A program made the position numbers and the translations under genes. A stretch of DNA of 64,000 nt from Streptomyces sp. Ru71. Lineage in GTDB: Bacteria; Actinomycetota; Actinomycetes; Streptomycetales; Streptomycetaceae. A model generated the notes under the pieces. It did no database searches. It was not told the DNA's origin and saw only the letters and a list, made by a program, of their open reading frames with translations. Positions 42,477-51,528 of this stretch are shown in pieces. Location: positions 1-64,000 of the forward strand of contig NZ_PQSS01000034.1 of NCBI RefSeq assembly GCF_002920535.1. The letters are read 5' to 3'. The stretch's first letter is position 1. Each line of letters begins with the position of its first letter.

Positions 42477-43273
42477 CCGGCTTCCCGTACCGGCTGATCG
42501 CCACCGACCTCGACGGAACGCTGCTGCGCTCCGACGAGTCGATCTCGCGGCGCACCCGTGACGCGCTCGCCGCGGCCACCGCGGCGGGCGCGGCCCACAT
42601 CGTCGTCACCGGCCGCGCGGTCCCCTGGACCCGGCACATCCTCGACGACCTCGGCTACCGGGGCCTCGCGGTGTGCGGCCAGGGCGCCCAGGTGTACGAC
42701 GCCGGGGAGCACCGTCTGCTGACCACGGTGACCCTGGACCGGCAGCTGGCCGGGGTGGCGCTGGCGAAGATCGAGGCGGAGGTCGGCCCGCTGTACCTGG
42801 CGGCCAGCCGCGACGGCCTGGACGGCGAGGTGCTCGTCGGCCCCGGGTACGCGCTGACCGGCTCGCTGCCCGCGACCCCGTTCACGGACGCGTCCGATCT
42901 GTGGAGCGCCCCGCTGAACAAGATCTACATCCAGCATCCGGAGCTGTCGGACGACGAGCTGGCCGAGGCGGCCCGGCGGGCCGCGGGCGGCTTCGTCAGC
43001 GTCGCGATGGCCGGCGCCGGCATCGTGGAGCTGCTGCCGCTGGGCCTGTCGAAGGCCACGGGGCTGTCGCTGGCGGCCCGCCGGCTGAAGCTGAAGGCGG
43101 CCGACACGGTTGCCTTCGGCGACATGCCGAACGACATCCCGATGTTCGCCTGGGCAGCGCGGGGTGTGGCCATGGCCAACGCCCATGAGGAGCTCAAGGC
43201 TGTCGCCGACGAGGTGACGTCCTCCAACGAGGAGGACGGCATCGCGGTGGTACTGGAGCGGATGCTGGGCTGA
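42473..43273 (+). CDS. HAD-superfamily phosphatase (Cof type)
   Basis: The 266-residue hydrolase has motif I ATDLDGTLLRSDE (about 9-21), motif II VTGRA, motif III Lys near LSKATGL, and motif IV FGDMPNDIPMF. The large type IIB cap is typical of Cof-like sugar-phosphate or FMN phosphatases. Start GTG 42473 overlaps the serS stop (GTGA), so expression is coupled. Substrate unknown. It is a paralogue of the gene at 51529. Confidence 0.9.
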   Translation: MTGFPYRLIATDLDGTLLRSDESISRRTRDALAAATAAGAAHIVVTGRAVPWTRHILDDLGYRGLAVCGQGAQVYDAGEHRLLTTVTLDRQLAGVALAKIEAEVGPLYLAASRDGLDGEVLVGPGYALTGSLPATPFTDASDLWSAPLNKIYIQHPELSDDELAEAARRAAGGFVSVAMAGAGIVELLPLGLSKATGLSLAARRLKLKAADTVAFGDMPNDIPMFAWAARGVAMANAHEELKAVADEVTSSNEEDGIAVVLERMLG

Positions 43274-43330
43274 CGGGGGACGCCGTGGGGGGTGCGGTGT
43301 CCGTCGCCGGGTGCGGACGAGTGGCTGGCC

Positions 43331-43360
43331 GGTCGCGCGGTTCCTCGCGCCCCCACGGGG
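43331..43360. repeat. Dispersed Streptomyces intergenic repeat
   Basis: A 30-base block containing GGTCGCGCGGTTCCTCGCGC followed by CCCC-A-CGGGG. It closely resembles a short sequence that, from memory, occurs in very many copies between convergent genes in Streptomyces. GCGCG/CGCGC and CCCC/GGGG can pair, so it may double as the terminator between the HAD gene and the ABC genes. Confidence 0.55.
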
Positions 43361-43401
43361 TTGCAGTCACCGCCCGCTGTGACGCCCCCCTCGACTCCGC
43401 C

Positions 43402-44121
43402 TCACTCCTCGCCCGCCAGTGTGAGCGATCGCAGCTTCTGGCCGGCGTACCACGTGGCCAGTGCCGTGACCGCGATGAGCAGCACCGTGGCCGTCGTCAG
43501 GCCGACATCGGAGGTGACCAGGTCGCCGCCGGCGACCTTGTGGGCCACGGCCAGGGACCACTGCTGGATGCTGAGCGTGCGGGCGCCCGGCACCAGGGAG
43601 CCGAACAGCGCCTCCCAGACGAGGGCGTAGACCAGGCCGAAGACCACCGCGTGCCGCGACACCGTGCCCAGCAGCAGGAACACGGCCGCGTAGGCGATGG
43701 AGGAGACCAGCGCGGCCACCGTGTAGGCGACGGCGATCTGCTGGCCGTTGCCGTTGAGGACCAGCCCCGCGATCAGCGTCGGCACGGCGGAGAACACCAT
43801 GGTCACGGCGATCGCGACGATCAGCTTGGTGATGATGATCGTGGGCCGCTTGAGGGGCTTGGACAGCAGGTACACCACGGAGCCGTCGTCGATCTCGGGA
43901 CCGATCGCGCCGGTGCCGGCGATGACGCCGATGATCGGCACCATGGTGGCGAGCGCGAACCCGCCGAGGACGTCGGAGGCGGTCTGGTCGTCGGCTCCGG
44001 TGAGCGCGCGCACGGCGACGGAGATCACGATCAGCAGCAGCGGCAGCGCGCCGAGGATGAGGGCCCGGCGACGGCCGAGCAGGGCCCGGTAGGTGAGCCG
44101 GGCGACGGTGGGGTCGTACAT
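43402..44121 (-). CDS. ABC-2 transporter permease
   Basis: The 239-residue protein has six hydrophobic segments (from ALILGALPLLLIVISVAV to TATVLLIAVTALATWYA) and the conserved DDGSVVYLLSKPLKR after TM2. Start ATG 44121 follows AGGAGG. It forms a set with the ATPase gene just upstream and with a second permease/ATPase pair; all four are on one strand with short spacing. Substrate unknown. Confidence 0.9.
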   Translation of the reverse strand: MYDPTVARLTYRALLGRRRALILGALPLLLIVISVAVRALTGADDQTASDVLGGFALATMVPIIGVIAGTGAIGPEIDDGSVVYLLSKPLKRPTIIITKLIVAIAVTMVFSAVPTLIAGLVLNGNGQQIAVAYTVAALVSSIAYAAVFLLLGTVSRHAVVFGLVYALVWEALFGSLVPGARTLSIQQWSLAVAHKVAGGDLVTSDVGLTTATVLLIAVTALATWYAGQKLRSLTLAGEE

Positions 44122-44131
44122 CTTCGGCCTC

Positions 44132-45043
44132 CTACGCCGCGACCAGATACGAGAACACGGACTCAAGGGACTCGTCGGACGGCGAGACCGTCAGCAGCCG
44201 GATGCCGTTCGCCTGGGCGACGCGGGGCAGCAGGGCCGTGAAGCGGGCGAAGTCGACGGCCTGGACGCGCAGCGCGCCCTCGGCGTGGTCGACCTCGATG
44301 CCGGAGGTGGACGGGTCGGAGATCAGCGCGGCCGCGAGGGCGCGGTCGTCGCTGGAGCGCACCAGGTAGCGGTGCGGCCGGTCGGTCATCAGACGCCGGA
44401 TCCGGCGGAAGTCACCGCTGGCCGCGTGGCGTCCGGCGACGATCACCTCGATGTGCCGGGCGAGCTGCTCCACCTCTTCGAGGATGTGGGAGGAGAACAG
44501 CACGGTGCGGCCCTCGTCGCCCATGCGCCGCAGCAGCTGCATCAGCTGCATGCGCTGGCGCGGGTCCATGCCGTTGAACGGCTCGTCGAGCAGCAGCAGC
44601 GAGGGGTCGTGGACGAGCGCGCTGGCCATCTTCACGCGCTGCCGCATGCCCTTGGAGTACGTGGCGATCCTGCGGTCCTGGGCGTACTCCATCTCGACCG
44701 TGGCGAGGGCCCGCTGAGCCTCCTTGTCGCCGAGGCCGTGCAGTTCGGCGTTGGCGACGACGAACTCGCGGCCGGTGAGGAAGTCGTACATCGCCTCACG
44801 CTCGGGGACGATGCCGATGTGCCGGTAGATCTGCTCGTTGCGCCACACCGGCTGCCCGTCGAGGGTGACGGTGCCGGTGGAGGGGGCGAGGAAGCCGCCC
44901 ATCATGTTGATCAGGGTGGACTTGCCGGCACCGTTGGGGCCGAGCAGGCCGGTCACGCCGGGCCCGATGGTCATGGTGATGTCGTTGACGGCGACCACGT
45001 TGCCGAACCAGCGGGAGACGTGATCGATGCTCAGTGTGGTCAC
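44132..45043 (-). CDS. ABC transporter ATP-binding protein
   Basis: The 303-residue ATPase has Walker A GPNGAGKST (about 35-43), the signature YSKGMRQRV (normally LSGGQ), Walker B LLLLDEP and H-loop SSHIL. The C-terminal 80 residues are an extra regulatory domain common in ABC-2 exporters. Start GTG 45043 overlaps the stop of the upstream permease (GTGA). Confidence 0.93.
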   Translation of the reverse strand: MTTLSIDHVSRWFGNVVAVNDITMTIGPGVTGLLGPNGAGKSTLINMMGGFLAPSTGTVTLDGQPVWRNEQIYRHIGIVPEREAMYDFLTGREFVVANAELHGLGDKEAQRALATVEMEYAQDRRIATYSKGMRQRVKMASALVHDPSLLLLDEPFNGMDPRQRMQLMQLLRRMGDEGRTVLFSSHILEEVEQLARHIEVIVAGRHAASGDFRRIRRLMTDRPHRYLVRSSDDRALAAALISDPSTSGIEVDHAEGALRVQAVDFARFTALLPRVAQANGIRLLTVSPSDESLESVFSYLVAA

Positions 45044-45948
45044 AGTCCCACCTTCTTGTAGCGGCGCATGAGCAGGCCGTGGCTCGCGGCGATCAGGCCG
45101 AGGGTGACGAGGACGTAGACGGCTCCCTGGGCGCGGCTCGGGCCGTCGCCGCCGGGGAAGGCGGACGTCGCGCCGAGGAACGCGGACTGCACGCCGTCGA
45201 TCAGCGTGGTCGGCGAGAACAGCCCCAGCCAGGCGATGGCCCCGGTGCTGTCCTGGGCGTAGGCGATGCCCTGGACGACGGAGACGGCGCCGTAGGAGAT
45301 GGTCAGGACGGCGATGACGGCCGCGATGCCGAAGCCGCGGCGGGGCGTGACGGAGGCGATGACCAGGCCGATCCCGGCGAAGAGCAGCGACAGCAGTGCC
45401 ACGGAGACGAGTCCTTGTGCGAAACCCTTGGTCTGGTCGGCGAAGTCCAGCTTGGCCAGCAGCGCGCCGACGTAGAGCACGAGCAGCGGGGTGGCCGTCA
45501 GCAGGAACAGCGCCGAGGCGAGCGCCGCGAACTTGGCGCGGACGTAGTCGGCCGTTTCGATGGGCCGTGAGAAGTACAGCGGTACGGTCTTGAAGCGCAG
45601 GTCGCGGGAGACCGACTGGGGTGCCTGCGAGGCGACGTACAGGCTGATGACGGCCTGCATGATGATCGCGTAGCGGGTGTAGTCGACGGGCAGGTCCTTG
45701 GCCTTGGTGGCGACGGCGACCGCGACCATGATGGCGGCCGGCACGCACATCACCACGAACAGCAGCATCGGCAACACCTTGGACTTGGCCGACCGGCCGA
45801 GGCCGTAGGCGCCGCGCAGGGACTGCGCGTACAGCGAGCGGCGGGCGTAGGCGCGGCCGAGGCGGGGGCCGTCGTAACCGCGGTAGCCGATGTCGTGGAT
45901 GCGGCTCTGGTCGCCCGCTTTGGTGACCAGGGGGTGCTCAACCGCCAT
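45040..45948 (-). CDS. ABC-2 transporter permease
   Basis: The 302-residue protein has an N-terminal cytoplasmic part (HDIGYRGYDGPRLGR) and about six TM helices, with RDLRFKTVPLYFSRPIETADY in the coupling region, as in the NosY/ABC-2 family. It starts at ATG 45948 and overlaps the ATPase upstream by 11 bases and the one downstream by 4. Confidence 0.9.
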   Translation of the reverse strand: MAVEHPLVTKAGDQSRIHDIGYRGYDGPRLGRAYARRSLYAQSLRGAYGLGRSAKSKVLPMLLFVVMCVPAAIMVAVAVATKAKDLPVDYTRYAIIMQAVISLYVASQAPQSVSRDLRFKTVPLYFSRPIETADYVRAKFAALASALFLLTATPLLVLYVGALLAKLDFADQTKGFAQGLVSVALLSLLFAGIGLVIASVTPRRGFGIAAVIAVLTISYGAVSVVQGIAYAQDSTGAIAWLGLFSPTTLIDGVQSAFLGATSAFPGGDGPSRAQGAVYVLVTLGLIAASHGLLMRRYKKVGL

Positions 45949-46909
45949 GGACGGTCGCCTCCTTCCGCTGCTCGTCGCTGCTGGTGAACACTTCCGAGAT
46001 GTGGTGCCGGCGCTGTTCCATCCGCACCAGGCCGAGGCCGAGGTCGGCGACGACGTCCCGGATCAGGTCGTAGGTCTCCTCGCCCTGCGCGGTGAGCAGC
46101 AGGGTGTGGCCGGCGCCGGGCAGTCCGCCGCCGTCGTCGTGGGTGGTCACCCCGCGCGCGTTGAGTGCCTCGCGCACGGCGCGGGTGCCGTCGGGGTGCT
46201 CGTCGGTGTCGGTGACCTCGATGGCGAGGGTGGTGGTGGTCTGCGTGAAGTCGGTGGTGGAGCTGGAGCGCAGCAGTTTGCCGCCGTCGATGACGACGAC
46301 GTGGTCGCAGGTGCGTTCCAGCTCGCCCAGCAGGTGGGAGGTGACCAGGACCGAGATGCCGAAGTCGGTGTGCACGCGGCGGATCAGGCCGAGCATCTCG
46401 TCGCGGCCGACCGGGTCGAGGCCGTTGGTCGGCTCGTCGAGGAAGACCAGCTGCGGGTCGTGCACCAGCGCTTGGGCGAGCTTGACGCGCTGCTTCATGC
46501 CGGTGGAGTAGCCGCCGATGGGGCGGTAGCGCTCCTCGTAGAGGCCGACGTGGCGCAGGGTGTCCGCGGTGCGTTCGCGGGCGGCGGTGGGCGGCAGGCC
46601 GGACATGCGGGCCATGTGCACGACGAACTCGGTGGCCGAGACGTCGGGCGGCAGGCAGTCGTGCTCCGGCATGTAGCCCACGCGCTCGCGGATGGCGGCG
46701 CCCTGGGTGGCGACGTCGAGGCCGAGCACCGCGGCGCTCCCCTCCGTGGCCGGGGACAGACCCAGCAGGATCTTGATCAGGGTGGACTTGCCGGCGCCGT
46801 TGGCTCCGACGAGTCCGGTCACACCGGGCCCGATGTCCACGGACAGCCGGTCGAGCGCGGTCACCCTCGGGAACCGCTTGCTCAGGCTTTCGGTCGCGAT
46901 CACAGTCAC
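45938..46909 (-). CDS. ABC transporter ATP-binding protein
   Basis: The 323-residue ATPase has Walker A GANGAGKST, the signature YSTGMKQRV, Walker B LVFLDEPTNGLDP and switch His TSHLL. It leads the four-gene ABC-2 operon. I chose GTG 46909: TACCTT, a -10-like hexamer, ends only 7 bases upstream, so the message is probably leaderless; GTG 46903 is an alternative. Confidence 0.9.
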   Translation of the reverse strand: MTVIATESLSKRFPRVTALDRLSVDIGPGVTGLVGANGAGKSTLIKILLGLSPATEGSAAVLGLDVATQGAAIRERVGYMPEHDCLPPDVSATEFVVHMARMSGLPPTAARERTADTLRHVGLYEERYRPIGGYSTGMKQRVKLAQALVHDPQLVFLDEPTNGLDPVGRDEMLGLIRRVHTDFGISVLVTSHLLGELERTCDHVVVIDGGKLLRSSSTTDFTQTTTTLAIEVTDTDEHPDGTRAVREALNARGVTTHDDGGGLPGAGHTLLLTAQGEETYDLIRDVVADLGLGLVRMEQRRHHISEVFTSSDEQRKEATVHGG

Positions 46910-47142
46910 AACGTCGAAGGTAGTGACCCAGAGCACGGACGTCGTCAGACCGCAGAGCCGTCCCGGTATCAGACTCCAGGTGTACGGGCCCGTAGGGGAT
47001 CTGGTGCCTGAGAGCTACGGGCACCCCCTCTGCCCCTCCTTGATTCCGCACCTATTGACTCCGCGTCTAACAAGTGCCAGATTCGCTCAGGTCAAGTTAC
47101 GGGCACGTAGCGCAGTCGACGATGACCCTGGGAGGCGTTGGC

Positions 47143-47985
47143 ATGACGACGGCAGTGACCCGCGAGATCTCCGCCGAGCTGCGAGGTTTCCAGCGGGTGC
47201 AGCGCCTGGCCTACGAGTGCGCCGAGGCCGTCGCGGCCCGCCTGCAACCAGGAGTGAGCGAGCGCGAGGCGGCACGGATGCAGCGTGAGTGGCTGCACGA
47301 GCGGGGCGTGCGCGACTGGTTCCACATGCCGTTCGCCTGGTTCGGCGACCGCACGGCGTTCACGGACTTCAAGGTTCCGCTGCAGTTCTTCCCCACCAAC
47401 CGGCGCCTGGAGCCCGGGATGCCGTTCATCCTGGACATGGCCCCGGTGTACGAGGGCTACACCGCGGACATCGGCTACTCGGGCTCGCTCGGCCTGAACC
47501 CGGTGCAGAACAAGCTGATGGCGGACCTGGAGGCGCACCGCGAGCTGATCCTGCGCGAGGTGCGCGAGCGGCGCTCGCTGCGCGAGATCTACGAGGACGT
47601 GGACCGGCTCATGGTCCGCCAGGGCTATGCCAACCGGCACCGCGCCTACCCGTTCGGCGTGATCGCGCACAAGGTGGACCGGGTGCGTGAACGCCGCTTC
47701 TCCCCACGCCTGTTCGGGTTCGGCACGCAGTCGCTGAAGGGGCTGCTCAGCGACGCCGTGCACGGTCACCGCGAGGGCTGGTCGCCGCTGTGGTCGCCGT
47801 ACCGCTTCTCCGACCACCCGCCGCAGCCGGGGCTGTGGGCGGTCGAACCCCATCTGGGCTTCCGGGGCACGGGCGCGAAGTTCGAGGAGATCCTGGTCGT
47901 CACCGACTCCGCGGATCCCGAGGAGAGCGCCTTCTGGCTGGACGACGATCTGCCGCACGTGCGGCGCTGGGCGGAGGACAAGTGA
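47143..47985 (+). CDS. M24-family metallopeptidase-like protein
   Basis: The 280-residue pita-bread protein has metal ligands in FILDMAPVYEGYTADIGYS (two Asp), GVIAHKVDR (His), WAVEPHLGF (Glu) and KFEEILVV (Glu), so the dimetal site looks complete. It lacks the N-terminal creatinase domain, nearer to methionine aminopeptidase in size. Start ATG 47143 follows GGGAGG. The gene after it overlaps its stop, so the pair may act together; substrate unknown. Confidence 0.88.
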   Translation: MTTAVTREISAELRGFQRVQRLAYECAEAVAARLQPGVSEREAARMQREWLHERGVRDWFHMPFAWFGDRTAFTDFKVPLQFFPTNRRLEPGMPFILDMAPVYEGYTADIGYSGSLGLNPVQNKLMADLEAHRELILREVRERRSLREIYEDVDRLMVRQGYANRHRAYPFGVIAHKVDRVRERRFSPRLFGFGTQSLKGLLSDAVHGHREGWSPLWSPYRFSDHPPQPGLWAVEPHLGFRGTGAKFEEILVVTDSADPEESAFWLDDDLPHVRRWAEDK

Positions 47986-49739
47986 CCATCGAGGGTGCTC
48001 GCGAGCGCCGGGTGCGCACCGGCGGGGTGGAGCTGTGCGTGGCCGAGCTGGGTGATCCGGCCCAGCCGACGGTGATCCTGGTGCACGGCTATCCGGACAG
48101 CAAGGAGGTCTGGTCCGAGGTCGCCGTCCGGCTCGCCGACCGCTTCCACGTCGTGCTGTACGACGTCCGGGGCCACGGCGCCTCCACCGCGCCGAAGCCG
48201 CTGCGCGGCGGGTTCACGCTGGAGAAGCTGACGGACGACTTCCTGGCGGTCGCGGACGCGGTGAGCCCCGGCCGGCCGGTGCACCTGGTGGGGCACGACT
48301 GGGGCTCGGTGCAGTCCTGGGAGTTCGTGACGGTCAAGCGCACCGAGGGACGGATCGCCTCCTTCACCTCCATGTCGGGGCCGTCCCTGGACCACTTCGG
48401 CCACTGGATCAGCAAGCGGCTCAAGCAGCCCACGCCCCGGCGGGTCGGTCAACTCCTCGGCCAGGGCGCCAAGTCGTGGTACGTCTACCTGCTGCACACG
48501 CCGAAGCTGCCCGAACTGGCCTGGCGGGGACCGCTCGGCAAGGCCTGGCCCGGCATCCTGCGGCGCGTCGAGCGCACTCCGGACGGCGACTACCCCACGC
48601 CGTCGCTGCCCACCGACGCGGCACACGGTGCCTGGCTGTACCGCGACAACGTCCGCGCCCGGCTGCGCCGTCCGCGCCAGGACGCGTACGCGCACGCGCC
48701 CGTGCAACTCGTCACGCCCCTTCGGGACGCGTTCCTGTCGGAGCGGCTCTACGACGAACTGGAGCTGTGGGTTCCGCAGTTGACGCGTCGCACGCTCCCG
48801 GCCAGGCACTGGATACCGCGCACCCGTCCAGACCATCTCGCGGCCTGGATCTCGGAGTTCGTCACCTCGGTCGAGGGCGGCCGGCACCAGGTGCAGGCCT
48901 CCGGCCGGCACGCCGATCGCTTCGGCGGGCAGCTGATCCTGGTCACCGGGGCGGGCAGCGGTATCGGCCGGGCCACGGCGTTCGCGTTCGCGGAGGCCGG
49001 CGCGCGGGTGGTCGCCGTCGACCGGGACGGCGAGGCGGCCGCCCGGACGGCCGAGATGTCCCGGCTGATCGGCGCACCGGACGCCTGGGCGGAGGCAGTT
49101 GACGTCTCCGACGAGCAGGCCATGGAGAAGCTCGCCGAGAAGGTCGCCGTCGAGTACGGCGTGGTGGACGTCCTGGTGAACAACGCCGGAATCGGGCTGT
49201 CCGGCAGCTTCTTCGACACCACCCCGGACGACTGGCGCAAGGTGCTCGACGTCAACTTGTGGGGGGTCATTCACGGTTGCCGTCTCTTCGGCCGGCAGAT
49301 GGCCGAGCGCGGCCAGGGCGGCCATATCGTCAACGTCGCGTCCGCCGCCGCGTACCAGCCGTCTCGCGCGCTGCCCGCCTACAGCACGTCCAAGGCGGCC
49401 GTGCTGATGCTCAGCGAGTGCCTGCGGGCCGAACTCGCGGGCCAGTCCATCGGGGTGAGCGCGATCTGCCCCGGCTTCGTCAACACCAACATCACCTCCA
49501 CGGCGCGCTTCGCGGGTGTGGATGCGGAGGAGGAGCGTCGTCGGCAGAAGAAGACGGCGCGTCTGTACGGCGCGCGAAATTACCCGCCCGAGAAGGTGGC
49601 TGACGCCGTGTTGGATGCCGTGGTCCGCGACGCGGCCGTGCTGCCGGTGACGCCGGAGGCTCGCGTGTTCCACGCCATGTCCCGTTTCATGCCGGGCGCG
49701 TTGAGGGCGTTGGCGCGGGTGGAGCCGCCCGTCTCCTGA
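47982..49739 (+). CDS. EphD-like fusion: alpha/beta hydrolase plus short-chain dehydrogenase
   Basis: Residues 1-295 form an alpha/beta hydrolase with oxyanion HGYPDS (35-40) and nucleophile Asp106 in LVGHDWGSV, as in epoxide hydrolases. Residues 312-585 form an NAD(P)-dependent SDR with TGAGSGIG (322-329), NNAG (400-403), Ser454 and YSTSK (467-471). This domain order is that of mycobacterial EphD, which acts in mycolate metabolism; the Streptomyces substrate must differ. The start is GTG 47982 overlapping the M24 stop, with GGAGG just upstream. Confidence 0.93.
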   Translation: MTIEGARERRVRTGGVELCVAELGDPAQPTVILVHGYPDSKEVWSEVAVRLADRFHVVLYDVRGHGASTAPKPLRGGFTLEKLTDDFLAVADAVSPGRPVHLVGHDWGSVQSWEFVTVKRTEGRIASFTSMSGPSLDHFGHWISKRLKQPTPRRVGQLLGQGAKSWYVYLLHTPKLPELAWRGPLGKAWPGILRRVERTPDGDYPTPSLPTDAAHGAWLYRDNVRARLRRPRQDAYAHAPVQLVTPLRDAFLSERLYDELELWVPQLTRRTLPARHWIPRTRPDHLAAWISEFVTSVEGGRHQVQASGRHADRFGGQLILVTGAGSGIGRATAFAFAEAGARVVAVDRDGEAAARTAEMSRLIGAPDAWAEAVDVSDEQAMEKLAEKVAVEYGVVDVLVNNAGIGLSGSFFDTTPDDWRKVLDVNLWGVIHGCRLFGRQMAERGQGGHIVNVASAAAYQPSRALPAYSTSKAAVLMLSECLRAELAGQSIGVSAICPGFVNTNITSTARFAGVDAEEERRRQKKTARLYGARNYPPEKVADAVLDAVVRDAAVLPVTPEARVFHAMSRFMPGALRALARVEPPVS

Positions 49740-49793
49740 CCATTGGCCGTTCCGTCAAAGTCAGTTGACCAATCGGCTTGTTTTCTGGTGCGG

Positions 49794-49847
49794 TTGTCCA
49801 CAGAACCGTCAAGTGGCCTGTGGATAACCGCACTTGGTTGTGGATCA
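49794..49847. promoter_or_regulatory. Three DnaA boxes upstream of kptA
   Basis: TTGTCCACA at 49794-49802 (the preferred Streptomyces box), reverse TTATCCACA at 49819-49827 and reverse TGATCCACA at 49839-49847. It lies about 9 kb from the six-box cluster, in the gap before kptA. Confidence 0.6.
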
Positions 49848-49902
49848 AACCTGTGCGCCAAAAAATGTGCGTGATCCACGTCTCTCGCGTCATCATGACG
49901 AC

Positions 49903-50466
49903 ATGAACGAAAACGACACGGACGACCGACGCGTCGTGAGGGTGTCGAAGTATCTCTCGAAGCATCTGCGGCACCAGCCCGAGCACATCGGACTGGTGCT
50001 GGATGCGGGCGGCTGGGTGGAGATCGACACGCTTCTGGCAGCGGCGGCCGGGCATGGCTTCCCGATCACCCGGGAGGAGCTGGAGCACGTCGTCGCCGTC
50101 AACGACAAGAAGCGCTTCGCGATCGAGGGCGGCCGCATCCGCGCCAGCCAGGGCCACAGCGTCGGCGTGGACCTGGGCCTGCCGCCGGTGACCCCTCCGC
50201 AGTACCTCTACCACGGCACTGTCGCGCGCCACCTGGAGTCGATCCGCGCCGAGGGCCTGCGGCCGATGAACCGGCATGACGTGCACCTCTCGGCCGACCG
50301 GGAGACGGCCACGCGCGTGGGCGCCCGCCGCGGCAGGCCCGTCGTGCTGGCGGTCGACGCCGGCGCCATGCACCGCGACGGACACGTCTTCCACGTCAGC
50401 GCCAACGGAGTGTGGCTGACCCAGGCCGTACCGCCGCGCTACCTGCGCTTTCCCCAGGGGCGCTGA
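49903..50466 (+). CDS. kptA: RNA 2'-phosphotransferase (KptA/Tpt1)
   Basis: The 187-residue protein is of the Tpt1 family, which in eukaryotes moves the splice-junction 2'-phosphate of tRNA to NAD. Conserved parts are VSKYLSKHLRHQPEHIGL, IRASQGHSVGVDL, YHGTVARHLESI and NRHDVHLSADRETA, holding the Arg-His-Arg-Arg active set. Bacteria lack that tRNA splicing pathway, so the natural substrate is uncertain. Start ATG 49903; DnaA boxes lie in its upstream region. Confidence 0.93.
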   Translation: MNENDTDDRRVVRVSKYLSKHLRHQPEHIGLVLDAGGWVEIDTLLAAAAGHGFPITREELEHVVAVNDKKRFAIEGGRIRASQGHSVGVDLGLPPVTPPQYLYHGTVARHLESIRAEGLRPMNRHDVHLSADRETATRVGARRGRPVVLAVDAGAMHRDGHVFHVSANGVWLTQAVPPRYLRFPQGR

Positions 50467-50492
50467 CAGCCGCCGGCGTCCGTGCGGTGATC

Positions 50493-50506
50493 GTTTCACG
50501 TGAAAC
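50493..50506. promoter_or_regulatory. parS site (ParB binding)
   Basis: GTTTCACGTGAAAC, a perfect match to the 14-bp parS core, lies 28 bp upstream of the oxidoreductase start. Streptomyces parS sites cluster around oriC. Confidence 0.9.
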
Positions 50507-50533
50507 ACCGTGGAGCGCCTACCCTCGGGGGCT

Positions 50534-51445
50534 ATGAGTCTGCGCCTGAGCACCGTGATCCTCCCCTACCGCCGCTGGAACGAGGGCGGCCGTTCGGCCT
50601 GGACCCGCGCGGAGCAGCTCGGCTTCCACACCGCGTACACCTACGACCACCTCTCCTGGCGCAGCTTCCGCGACGGGCCGTGGTTCGGAGCGATCCCGAC
50701 CCTGACCGCCGCCGCCTCGGTCACCGAGCGGCTGCGGCTGGGCACCCTGGTGACCTCGCCGAACTTCCGGCACCCGGTGACCCTCGCCAAGGAGCTGATC
50801 TCCCTCGACGACATCTCCGGGGGCCGGATCACCCTGGGCATCGGCGCGGGCGGGAACGGCTTCGACGCCACCACCCTGCTGCCCAGCGGCCAGGAGCCCT
50901 GGACCCCCCGGGAGCGTGCCGACCGGTTCGCCGAGTTCGTTCCGCTGCTCGACCGGCTGCTGACCGAGGACTCGGTCTCCCAGGACGGCACGTTCTACTC
51001 GGCGCAGGAGGCGCGCAACATCCCCGGCTGTGTGCAGCGTCCCCGGCTGCCCTTCGCGGTGGCCGCGACCGGCCCGCGCGGCCTGAAGCTCGCGGCCCGC
51101 CACGGGCAGGCCTGGGTGACCACCGGCGACCCGAAGCTGTACGAGACCGGCACGCCCGAGCAGTCGGTGGAGGCCCTGCGCGGCCAGGTGGAGAAGCTCT
51201 CCGCGGCCTGCGCGGCCATCGGGCGGGACGTGGCCGGCATGGAGAAGGTCCTGCTCACCGGCTTCACCCCGGACCGCGGTCGCCCGTTGGAGTCGCTGGA
51301 CGCCTTCGTGGACTTCGCCGGACGCCACCAGGAGCTGGGCTTCACGGAGATCGTCCTGCACTGGCCGATCCCCGACTCGGTCTTCGCGGCGGACGAGAAG
51401 GTCTTCGAGGACATCGCCATGGAGGGCCTCGCCCAGCTGGCGTGA
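50534..51445 (+). CDS. LLM-class (F420-type) flavin/deazaflavin oxidoreductase
   Basis: The 303-residue TIM-barrel protein is related to luciferase-like monooxygenases: FHTAYTYDHLSW, RLRLGTLVTSPNFRHPVTLAKELISLDDISGGRITLGIGAG are characteristic. The many Streptomyces members mostly use F420. The start is ATG 50534 after GGGGGC. Substrate unknown. Confidence 0.9.
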   Translation: MSLRLSTVILPYRRWNEGGRSAWTRAEQLGFHTAYTYDHLSWRSFRDGPWFGAIPTLTAAASVTERLRLGTLVTSPNFRHPVTLAKELISLDDISGGRITLGIGAGGNGFDATTLLPSGQEPWTPRERADRFAEFVPLLDRLLTEDSVSQDGTFYSAQEARNIPGCVQRPRLPFAVAATGPRGLKLAARHGQAWVTTGDPKLYETGTPEQSVEALRGQVEKLSAACAAIGRDVAGMEKVLLTGFTPDRGRPLESLDAFVDFAGRHQELGFTEIVLHWPIPDSVFAADEKVFEDIAMEGLAQLA

Positions 51446-51528
51446 CCCCGGCAAGGGGAAACCCTCAGATGCCCTCAGATGTGCACAGTGCCGCACGGGC
51501 GTGCGGGCATATGCGGGACAATGGCTCG

